A DNA stretch of 64,000 nucleotides, from assembly GCA_963205115.1 (NCBI GenBank), contig CAUJHV010000012.1, positions 115,492 through 179,491 of the forward strand, read 5' to 3'. The stretch's first letter is position 1. Every line of letters begins with the position of its first letter. The position numbers were made by a program, and so were the translations under genes. Origin of the DNA: Pseudomonadota bacterium. Lineage in GTDB: Bacteria; Pseudomonadota; Gammaproteobacteria; Burkholderiales; Burkholderiaceae_C. This document shows, piece after piece, positions 58,236-64,000 of the stretch. The notes beneath the pieces were generated by a model. That model did not search any database. It saw nothing but the letters and a program-made list of their open reading frames with translations, and was not told the DNA's origin.

Positions 58236-59537
58236 ATGACGTCGGACTTCGATGATGCCGTCCCTGCTGACGGCGTGCCCAGCACGCGCGGAGCGCGGGC
58301 AGGGCACGACGGCAGTAGGGGCGGAACAGGTGCGCCGCCTAGTAACACAGCACCTGATAACAGCAGCTCCCCGTGTATGCCGCTTCGATGGGGCATCGAC
58401 AGCCTGTACCTCTCTTACCCTGGAGAGTTGTCTGCCTCTGCTGACGCGCAGCTATCCAAGCTGAAGCAGCAGGCCCAGGGGCAGGACTACGAGGCCGCCC
58501 GCGCCCAATTTGTTTTGGGCGACCACATCTTCGAGGTAAAGGACAAGGGTTCCGGGCTCTTCAAGTTCGGCTTGGTCGATGGGCACTACGACATCAAGCT
58601 TTCAACCTCGAAAGCTCGCAATGTCCCAATGGCTTACGTCCAAGTCCGCTCGGGGGTACTGACTGCCAAGTCACCTGCAGACATCGAGGCAGAGGTCCGG
58701 GCGCTGTTGGCCGAAATCGGGAACGTCACAGCGCCCAAAGTTAGCCGAGTTGATCTCTTTGTTGACTTCGCCTCCCTGCTCGACATGGAGGGGTGGCCTC
58801 GACAAGCCTGGGTGACCCGAGCAAGCGCCGTCCACCAATACGCCGAGGACTCTGCCTTCACCGGCTGGATGATCGGCGCTGGCGGTCCCCTCGTCGCGCG
58901 GCTCTACCTCAAGATCCTGGAGTGCCAGAAGACGGGCAAGGCCTATCTCATGGACCTCTGGCGGCAGGCGGGCTGGGATGAGGTGATGCCTGTCTGGCGA
59001 CTGGAGCTGGAGTTTCGGCGGGAGTGTCTGGCCCAGCTCGACGTGGGCTCGTTGCCGGCCGTGCTCGGCAACCTGAACGGCCTGTGGAGCTACGCGCTCA
59101 CGGAGTGGCTGCGCCTGTGCGATCCCAACCCCAACGACAAGACGCGGGCCAGGTGGCCGATCCATCCGCTTTGGGCGGCGCTCGCCTCAGTGGACTGGGA
59201 GACGGATGGGGGGCCGTTGGCTCGCACATTCCCGAAGTCGCGTGCGCCCTCTGTCGATTGGATTGGCCGTCGGGCACTCGGGCTGGTGGCGTCTATCGCC
59301 TCGCTGAAGCACTTGTCCGACTTTGCCGAAGCGTCGTTCGATCTGATGCACGCGGCCTCCAATGCGCTTGGAGAGCGCTACAGCCTCTCCGGCATCAGCC
59401 TCGACCAGGGCTTCGCGGAAATGGTTGAGGTCTGCAACCGCAAGTACAACATTGCGGTGAACGATCCGGATCCTGAGGAAGATCCCGAGCAACCGCGATT
59501 GCAAAACCCGTACTGGCGCGGCAAGCAGGGGCTGTGA
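58236..59537 (+). CDS. Replication initiation protein (Rep_trans-like, rolling-circle type)
   Basis: 433 residues after AAAGGACT. Ser/Gly/Pro-rich N-terminal tail of about 48 residues, then LRWGIDSLYLSYPGE, the hallmark VSRVDLFVDF strand, FTGWMIG, YLKILECQKTGKAYLMDLW with the candidate catalytic Tyr region, and RLELEFRRECLA. These mark the replication initiation factor family of rolling-circle plasmids and integrative elements. It would nick and replicate the excised circle. The TGA overlaps the next ATG (TGATG). Confidence 0.85.
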   Translation: MTSDFDDAVPADGVPSTRGARAGHDGSRGGTGAPPSNTAPDNSSSPCMPLRWGIDSLYLSYPGELSASADAQLSKLKQQAQGQDYEAARAQFVLGDHIFEVKDKGSGLFKFGLVDGHYDIKLSTSKARNVPMAYVQVRSGVLTAKSPADIEAEVRALLAEIGNVTAPKVSRVDLFVDFASLLDMEGWPRQAWVTRASAVHQYAEDSAFTGWMIGAGGPLVARLYLKILECQKTGKAYLMDLWRQAGWDEVMPVWRLELEFRRECLAQLDVGSLPAVLGNLNGLWSYALTEWLRLCDPNPNDKTRARWPIHPLWAALASVDWETDGGPLARTFPKSRAPSVDWIGRRALGLVASIASLKHLSDFAEASFDLMHAASNALGERYSLSGISLDQGFAEMVEVCNRKYNIAVNDPDPEEDPEQPRLQNPYWRGKQGL

Positions 59538-59956
59538 TGGAAGACCCGGCTCTGCCTTTGCCGCCCGTGCGCTGCCTCTCGAAAGAACAGGCCGCGGAAT
59601 ACCTGGGCATAGGCGTCACCCTCCTTGCGCAGTTAGGCATCCCCCACCTGAAGATGGGGCGCCGACTGGTCTTCGACCGGGTTGACCTCGATGCCTGGCT
59701 CGATGAACATAAGGGCGAGCGAAGGCGGGCCGGAAAGGAGGTTTCTTTATGGCCCGTGCAGAAGGTGTCTACCGAAGGCCGGATTCCAGCTTCTGGTGGA
59801 TCAATGCAACGCTCCCCAACGGCCAGCGCATACGCCAAAGCGCTGGGACTGAAAACCGACAAGACGCCGAGGCGCTGCTTGCCAAGCTCAAGCTCGACGC
59901 CTACCGAGGGCATCACTTCGGCATCAAGCCCCAGCGAAGTTGGCAGCAGGCCGTGA
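59537..59956 (+). CDS. Excisionase-like helix-turn-helix protein
   Basis: 139 residues. Residues about 13-55 form a MerR/AlpA-type HTH_17 domain: CLSKEQAAEYLGIGVTLLAQ, PHLKMGRRLVFDRVDLDAWL. Such proteins direct excision with a tyrosine integrase. The ATG overlaps the rep stop, and the frame stays open 208 bp into the integrase gene, giving a Ser/Pro-rich tail (about residues 70-139) with no family resemblance. The open frame may simply lack a stop, so the useful part is the first about 70 residues. Confidence 0.75.
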   Translation: MEDPALPLPPVRCLSKEQAAEYLGIGVTLLAQLGIPHLKMGRRLVFDRVDLDAWLDEHKGERRRAGKEVSLWPVQKVSTEGRIPASGGSMQRSPTASAYAKALGLKTDKTPRRCLPSSSSTPTEGITSASSPSEVGSRP

Positions 59957-60792
59957 TTCGGTATCTCGACCTCAAGAGGGGTCTTCGGAGCTTCAAGGAC
60001 GTGCAGCGCATTTGCCGCTACTTGGACCCGTACCTGGGCAGTCACATGCTCGATCAGATCAACGGTGACGTGGTCTGGCGTGTGATCCAGGGCGAGTTGA
60101 AGAAGGGCAACAAAGCTGCGACGGTGAACCGGTACCTCGCCACGGTTCGCAGCCTGCTACGCATGGCGCGCGACGAATGGCAGTGGATCGACACCATCCC
60201 GAAGATCCGGATGCTTCCTGGCGAGGTCGAGCGGGACCGGTGGCTGACGCGTGCAGAGGCGGATCGACTGATCGCGTGCTGTGCGCCTCACCTGGCGGCC
60301 CTGGTGCGCTATGCCCTTGCAACGGGGTGCCGCGCGGCCGAGATTACCGGCCTGGAATGGGAACGGGTCGACCTGGCGCGATCAACCGCCTGGTTGAACC
60401 AGACCAAGAACGGGACGCCCCGGGGAGTGCCCTTGAATCAGGATGCAGTTCAAGTGTTGAGAGAGCAGATCGGCAAGCATCCGCGCTATTGCTTCACCTA
60501 CGAAAGCCAGCCCCTGCGGGCGGACGTGACCAACACGGCCTGGCACACGGCGCTGAAGCGTGCGGGGATCAAGGACTTCCGCTTTCACGACTTGCGGCAT
60601 ACCTGGGCTTCTTGGCATCGGCAGGCGGGAACGTCCTGCGACGAGCTCAAGGACCTGGGCGGCTGGAAGTCGCGGCAGATGGTCGACCGCCATGCCCAGT
60701 TTGCGACAGAGAACCTGTTGACCGCAGCGTCTCGGATAGAGGCAGGGCAGGGGCGGGGCGTGACCGAGCTGTCACGTTTTCGTCACGCCTAG
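59749..60792 (+). CDS. Tyrosine recombinase of the tRNA-Asn element, catalytic Tyr replaced by His
   Basis: 347 residues from ATG 59749 after AAGGAGG. N-terminal arm-binding and core-binding parts (residues 1-165), then the catalytic domain: R195 in ATGCRAAEITGLEW, K220 in LNQTKNG, H280-x-x-R283 in FHDLRHTWASW, W306 in LGGWKSRQ. At the expected catalytic Tyr (family form MVDRYA) this protein has MVDRHAQF, His315, codon CAT at 60691-60693. The gene stops 1 bp before the right attachment repeat, the usual place of an element's integrase. It is otherwise full length, but recombination activity is doubtful. Confidence 0.93.
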   Translation: MARAEGVYRRPDSSFWWINATLPNGQRIRQSAGTENRQDAEALLAKLKLDAYRGHHFGIKPQRSWQQAVIRYLDLKRGLRSFKDVQRICRYLDPYLGSHMLDQINGDVVWRVIQGELKKGNKAATVNRYLATVRSLLRMARDEWQWIDTIPKIRMLPGEVERDRWLTRAEADRLIACCAPHLAALVRYALATGCRAAEITGLEWERVDLARSTAWLNQTKNGTPRGVPLNQDAVQVLREQIGKHPRYCFTYESQPLRADVTNTAWHTALKRAGIKDFRFHDLRHTWASWHRQAGTSCDELKDLGGWKSRQMVDRHAQFATENLLTAASRIEAGQGRGVTELSRFRHA

Positions 60793-60793
60793 A

Positions 60794-60880
60794 AAGCAAA
60801 AGGCCCCGCACTTTCGTGCGAGGCCTTGCGATTGTTGGCTCCCCGACCTGGGCTCGAACCAGGGACCTACGGATTAACAG
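60794..60880. repeat. 87-bp direct repeat, right copy: second attachment site
   Basis: Identical to 53652-53738. Its right half (60836-60880, minus strand) is again the tRNA-Asn 3' portion with encoded CCA, and its left half is the terminator. To the right comes CCCCACCACC rather than the tRNA 5' half, so this copy does not restore a whole tRNA either. It is therefore an inner junction between two elements integrated in tandem at one site. Confidence 0.9.
60800..60827 (-). terminator. Intrinsic terminator of the tRNA-Asn 3' fragment (right copy)
   Basis: Same hairpin as at 53658-53685, followed on the minus strand by TTTTGCTTT. It would also stop transcripts coming from the second element's integrase side. 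Confidence 0.7.
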
Positions 60881-60934
60881 CCCCACCACCGAACGGGCCG
60901 GAAACCCGCGCCAATGCTCGCTTTCCAGGGTTTT

Positions 60935-61011
60935 GCTGTCTGATATTTCTGCCAAGTTCATGAGATGTTTGCCCAGGTTCCGCCGAGTTCATAGGCCGAA
61001 TATCAGACAGC
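60935..61011. repeat. 13-bp inverted repeat beside the attachment site
   Basis: GCTGTCTGATATT (60935-60947) and AATATCAGACAGC (60999-61011) are exact inverses 51 bp apart, the right arm covering the integrase stop codon. Between them CAAGTTCATGAG and CGAGTTCATAGG are near-repeats. There is no T-run, so arm-type integrase or excisionase binding sites are a better guess than a terminator. Confidence 0.6.
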
Positions 61012-62118
61012 TCGCGCCACCTTGTTGGGTGCCACGATGCCCCTCCAGCGCGACTTCACGTAGCGCTCGGTGGTGGTCACGGAGTCATGACCGCACAGCA
61101 CCTGAATCTGTTCCAGAGGAACGCCGGAAAGCCACATGTCAGTGGCACCCTTGCCCTTCATGTCGTAGAAGCCCCAACTCGGCATCGTCGCTAGCGGCCC
61201 CTTCTCCGTCGTGTGCCGTACCCGGACCGCGGACTGGCGGCGCTTGAGCATCGCGCAGAGACCGTCGTAGCTGTATGGCTTGCCATCCCGTCGGTGGATG
61301 ATGGTTAGACCCGTGATGACCTTGGGTGTGGGCGCCTCGGCGTCAACCTTGGCCACTGGTGCCTTCAGCCGGGTCAGCACGGCATCGATTTCGGGCGTGA
61401 TCTCAATGTCCACTGCGGCGCCTGTCTTTCCCTGCCGCGTCCGGATGATGCGCACGACGCGGCCCGAGGGGTCTCGCCGCTCAGTGAGGTTTCGTGGTGT
61501 CCAGCCGATGATGTCCTCAGGCCGCTGGAGTGTCCTGTAGACCAACTCGGCCATCGCCCACACCTGGGCCGGTGCCTTCTCCAGTGTGGCGTGCATCTCT
61601 TCGTCCTCGACGTAGCGCTCGCGCTTGGTTTCCTTGTTGCGCTTGACGCCCTTGCAGGGATTCGTTTTCACGCCAGCCTGGCCTGTCCGGATGAGCCAGG
61701 TGAACATCGAGGAAAGACAGGCCTTCTCTCGGTTTGCGCGTACGCCTCGGCCGAGCTCGAGATTCGTGTCGAGGTACTCGGCGACATGCGAAGGCTCGAC
61801 GCCGATCGGATACATGGCGCCGAAGAATGCCTTCAGTGGTTCGGAGTCTCTCGTGTAGTCCTCGAGCGTCCGTGGCGCAAGGTCAGCGGCAGTGACACGA
61901 CGCCGACAAGCGGTCAGGAATTCATCGAGGTAGAAGGATGTGGTGCCGTATTCGGCACCCAGTCCGTTCGCGATCTCCGCAGCGCGCCGCTTCACGGCTT
62001 CGAGGTCACGCCCTAGATGTTCCCACCGCCCTTTTGGGTGGTGGTAGTAGAACGCGCCGTGCTTAGCGTAGACGCGCTGCGGCAGGTTCAGCGGGTTGTG
62101 AAGTCTTCGACGTCCCAT
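61003..62118 (-). CDS. Tyrosine recombinase of the second element
   Basis: 371 residues from ATG 62118 (GTG 62130 possible). N-terminal SAM-like core-binding part, then catalytic residues R199 (LQRPEDIIG), K231 (RQGKTGAAVDI), H344 in CGHDSVTTT and nucleophile Y353 in TERYVK. The usual HxxR box reads YDMK (Y318, K321), a variant I believe occurs in this phage-integrase subgroup. Points toward the attachment repeat 123 bp away, as expected. Overlaps the DUF4224 gene by 56 bp. Confidence 0.93.
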   Translation of the reverse strand: MGRRRLHNPLNLPQRVYAKHGAFYYHHPKGRWEHLGRDLEAVKRRAAEIANGLGAEYGTTSFYLDEFLTACRRRVTAADLAPRTLEDYTRDSEPLKAFFGAMYPIGVEPSHVAEYLDTNLELGRGVRANREKACLSSMFTWLIRTGQAGVKTNPCKGVKRNKETKRERYVEDEEMHATLEKAPAQVWAMAELVYRTLQRPEDIIGWTPRNLTERRDPSGRVVRIIRTRQGKTGAAVDIEITPEIDAVLTRLKAPVAKVDAEAPTPKVITGLTIIHRRDGKPYSYDGLCAMLKRRQSAVRVRHTTEKGPLATMPSWGFYDMKGKGATDMWLSGVPLEQIQVLCGHDSVTTTERYVKSRWRGIVAPNKVARAV

Positions 62119-62383
62119 GAGCCCGTCCACGTTGCAGCAGGGTGACCAAGGAGGACCGGCTAGGCTGCTGCTTTGCGCCCGATGGTTGGTCCGTCGTTGC
62201 CAAAGGACTCGCCACCCGTCGGCCAGAAAGCACAGCTTCCGCGTGGCAGCGTATCACCACCGGGCGGCCGTTGGGTTTCAAAGTGACGGTGAGGCCGAGA
62301 GCGCGCAGGTACCGCACCTGTGCGGCGGGTTGTGTGAGCGGAGCGCACAAGTCCGCAACTTCGGTGTCGGACAGGTACATCAT
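62063..62383 (-). CDS. DUF4224 family protein
   Basis: 106 residues from ATG 62383 (a second ATG follows at 62380). MMYLSDTEVADLCAPLTQPA, AAQVRYLRALGLTVTLKPNG and RPVV match DUF4224, a short helix-turn-helix-like protein commonly encoded just before, and overlapping, phage-type integrases. It probably helps control integration or excision. The C-terminal 40 residues are Ser/Ala-rich and lie in the overlap. Confidence 0.8.
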   Translation of the reverse strand: MMYLSDTEVADLCAPLTQPAAQVRYLRALGLTVTLKPNGRPVVIRCHAEAVLSGRRVASPLATTDQPSGAKQQPSRSSLVTLLQRGRAHGTSKTSQPAEPAAARLR

Positions 62384-63144
62384 CGTGTCGCCGCTGTTTG
62401 GTGTCGCCGAGTTTGCTCGAAAGGGCCCGACCCAGCGGCATAACGAGAGGATGGGGAAGCTTCCCCGGACGAGAGAACCGGTCTTGAAAGAGCTGCCTGC
62501 GTCGCTGAGTTGGGTATGCGACGGGAGGCCAGATGGCGACAGGGACGTGTTTGCATGAATCACCTCCGAACTTGGAACGGGAGCTGTACGGCGGGCACGG
62601 TTGATCTCAACGAAGACCTGCCGGTGTCCTTGGCCAAGCGTCTATCGAAGAGTGTTCAGGAAGCGCAAGTCACGCCGTGCCAACGCGCGACTGCAGAGGT
62701 GATTGCCCGGTGCAGGGCAATCCGGGATGCAGAAGTCAGCAATGCCTGTTGCGCTAGGAGGCAACTTGGGCTGCTGAGTGGGGTGGGGCCTGCAGAGAGA
62801 TCAGGGGCTCGAATCAACTCCACCGCGGCGTCGATCAGGGGACGCATTCATGTGCGGGTCACGACCGCAAACGGGTGCTTGCTCCTCGTACTTGAAGGAA
62901 GTAGCACCGCCCCACAAACCGCCATTCGACGAAGTCAAACCGCTGCAGGTGGGTCGGAACATTTGAACCAACGTGCGATTCGTCGTCAAGCCTCGTGCGT
63001 GATCGTCACAAGCGCCATTTGAAGCTTTCGGCCAGATGTTCCTGCGACAGTTCGCCTTCCCGACTTTGCCAGCCGACGCACACTTTTCCCGAAACCGGAA
63101 GGCGGGATTTTTGGCATGGGCGGAAGCGCTTCCCACAAGAAAAT
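62384..63144. other. Gene-poor stretch with an 8-bp hairpin
   Basis: About 760 bp in which I find no recognisable gene. The longest frame (62510-63022, plus strand) has no family resemblance. GATTGCCC (62701-62708) and GGGCAATC (62715-62722) form a perfect hairpin over a 6-nt loop. Base composition is lower in GC than the flanks. It may hold the element's regulatory region or decayed genes. Confidence 0.5.
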
Positions 63145-63172
63145 CGGCCCCACCGCGGATGCGGTGGGGCCG
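63145..63172 (-). terminator. Strong intrinsic terminator after the helicase-like gene
   Basis: CGGCCCCACCGC and GCGGTGGGGCCG form a perfect 12-bp stem over a 4-nt loop, followed on the minus strand by ATTTTCTT. It lies 11 bp past the stop of the gene ending at 63184. Confidence 0.9.
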
Positions 63173-63183
63173 AAAGGGCAGGC

Positions 63184-64000
63184 TCAGGCTGCCAGGGATT
63201 CTTCAGTTGCTTCCAGGCCCTGGGTTCCGGCCTCGTCTTTGTCGAGATCGAGCTCCGCAGCCAGTGCGCGCTGCCTGCCCAGGAGGGCGGTCAGCCGTTC
63301 CTCGTGTTCGAACGGCTTGCCCAGTTCCTCGCGCAGTTCGTCCAGCCGGCGACGTGTCGACGCGAGCCTGCGCTCGGTCTCCACCCGTCGGTCCGGCATG
63401 GCCAGGATCGTGTCGCGCAGGCCCTGGTACAGCGCCGGACCCGTCTGGCAGGACCGGCAGTCGTGGATGGCTTCGCCTTTCAGGTACAGGTGCACATCGT
63501 CGAACTCGCGGCCGATGAAGACCCAGAGCTCGAAGCTGCCGACCGCGCCCAGCAGTTCCTCCGTCGACCGGGCCGACACGCTCGCGCGCGCCATCCTGAT
63601 CACCGTCCGCAGGGCATCGCCCAGACTTTCCGAACCCCGGTGCGATCGACCGTGGATCGTGGCCACCAGATCGCCCGCGTGTAGCAGGCTGGCCGCCGCG
63701 TCGGCGTCGGTCGTCAGCGCGCTGAGCAGCTTCATGCCGCTTTCGATGCGCATCGGCAGGTGCGCCACTTCCGACTCGTTGGCATAGCGCTGGTTGCGCC
63801 ACACCATGAACAGCGACGAGTAGCGCGCGATGTCGGCATCGACGCCGGCCTTCTCGATTACCTTCGGATTGCCCGAGGCAAGTGCCTTGACCTCCGCATA
63901 GCTCAGCGTCGCGAGTTCCACGTCCTCGATGGAACGCAGGCCCTTGTCGCCGCTCATCACCTGCGCGATGAACTTCGCCTTGGTCAGCACCGTCTGCCAG
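63184..64000 (-). CDS. C-terminal part of a large helicase/methylase-like element protein
   Basis: 272 codons visible; the gene enters from the right edge (the frame is open to base 64000, reading WQTVLTKAKFIAQVM). Conserved stretches ATLSYAEVKALASGNPKVIE and DADIARYSSLFMVWRNQRYA match, in my reading, the C-terminal region of very large SNF2/DEAD-type helicase-methylase proteins of plasmids and conjugative elements. A coiled-coil follows (about the last 70 residues: RVETERRLASTRRRLDELRE). The catalytic helicase motifs are outside the window, so the role is family-based inference. Confidence 0.75.
   Translation of the reverse strand, partial: WQTVLTKAKFIAQVMSGDKGLRSIEDVELATLSYAEVKALASGNPKVIEKAGVDADIARYSSLFMVWRNQRYANESEVAHLPMRIESGMKLLSALTTDADAAASLLHAGDLVATIHGRSHRGSESLGDALRTVIRMARASVSARSTEELLGAVGSFELWVFIGREFDDVHLYLKGEAIHDCRSCQTGPALYQGLRDTILAMPDRRVETERRLASTRRRLDELREELGKPFEHEERLTALLGRQRALAAELDLDKDEAGTQGLEATEESLAA

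Larger units (their letters stand above)
53652..60880. mobile_element. 7.1-kb integrative element at tRNA-Asn carrying a DRT3-like system
   Basis: Bounded by identical 87-bp repeats (7142 bp apart). Plus-strand backbone: unknown protein (57353), Rep (58236), excisionase-like HTH (59537) and integrase (59749) ending 1 bp before the right repeat. Minus-strand cargo: the two reverse transcriptases and a putative ncRNA, clearly AT-richer than the rest of the window, with codons such as AAA, AAT and TTA that chromosomal genes here avoid. No capsid or conjugation genes, so it is a small self-replicating or satellite-like element. Confidence 0.85.
60794..64000. mobile_element. Second integrative element, continuing past the right edge
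   Basis: Begins at the right attachment repeat with its own integrase (61003) and DUF4224 gene (62063) pointing at the repeat, then an 800-bp gene-poor stretch and the end of a large helicase-like gene typical of conjugative or plasmid-like elements. The distal end is outside the window. The lack of a complete tRNA-Asn here is expected if the intact gene lies at the element's far end. Confidence 0.65.

Noticed and set aside
60935..61011. Inverted repeat as intrinsic terminator of the second integrase
   Set aside because: The right arm covers the stop codon, the loop is 51 nt and there is no T-run.
62510..63022. 170-codon plus-strand frame in the second element
   Set aside because: No family resemblance, scattered Cys/Arg composition and no supporting start signal.

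Overview
The window is high-GC DNA (about 68-70 % over most of its length) with tightly packed genes, typical of a Burkholderiales-type betaproteobacterium. A bciA-type 8-vinyl reductase of (bacterio)chlorophyll synthesis at 52.5 kb suggests a phototrophic or formerly phototrophic lineage (Rubrivivax/Roseateles-like). That taxonomic placement is inference from gene content only.

Layout. 0-2.1 kb: a cytochrome P450 cut by the left edge, a divergent AraC-type regulator with a two-copy operator between them, and the 3' stub of a TRAP permease gene. 2.4-24.4 kb: a seven-gene, one-strand operon of about 22 kb (transcribed right to left) whose products I cannot assign to a known pathway. It encodes a 75-residue membrane protein, a 208-residue protein, a 3364-residue beta-rich giant whose distal part resembles DUF6603, and proteins of 724, 343, 1364 and 1213 residues, the last an Asp-box beta-propeller. 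This is the least explained system here. 24.7-26.9 kb: DUF202 membrane protein, SAM methyltransferase and M14 zinc peptidase. 27.0-36.2 kb: a LacI-regulated carbohydrate locus (binding protein, SDR dehydrogenase, two permeases, zinc dehydrogenase, ATPase, PfkB kinase, LacD-like aldolase). It describes import, oxidation, phosphorylation and aldol cleavage of a sugar or polyol. 36.3-53.5 kb: mixed housekeeping and stress genes: cytochrome c, ferritin-like protein, DUF169, EmrA/EmrB efflux pair, second DHA2 exporter, KatG with a tiny Cys-rich protein, lipoprotein esterase, RtcB, AraC regulator, penicillin-acylase-family lipoprotein and BciA.

53.65-64 kb: mobile DNA. Two identical 87-bp direct repeats, each carrying the 3' part of tRNA-Asn (from the anticodon loop to CCA) plus its terminator, bracket a 7.1-kb integrative element. 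Its backbone is a rolling-circle-type Rep, an excisionase-like HTH protein and a tyrosine integrase whose catalytic Tyr appears to be His. Its cargo is an AT-richer two-gene reverse transcriptase pair matching the DRT3 (UG3+UG8) anti-phage system, followed by a structured, ACACA-containing segment that could be its ncRNA. The upstream RT gene is broken by one in-frame TGA. A second element starts at the right-hand repeat with its own integrase and DUF4224 gene and runs off the right edge inside a large helicase-like gene.
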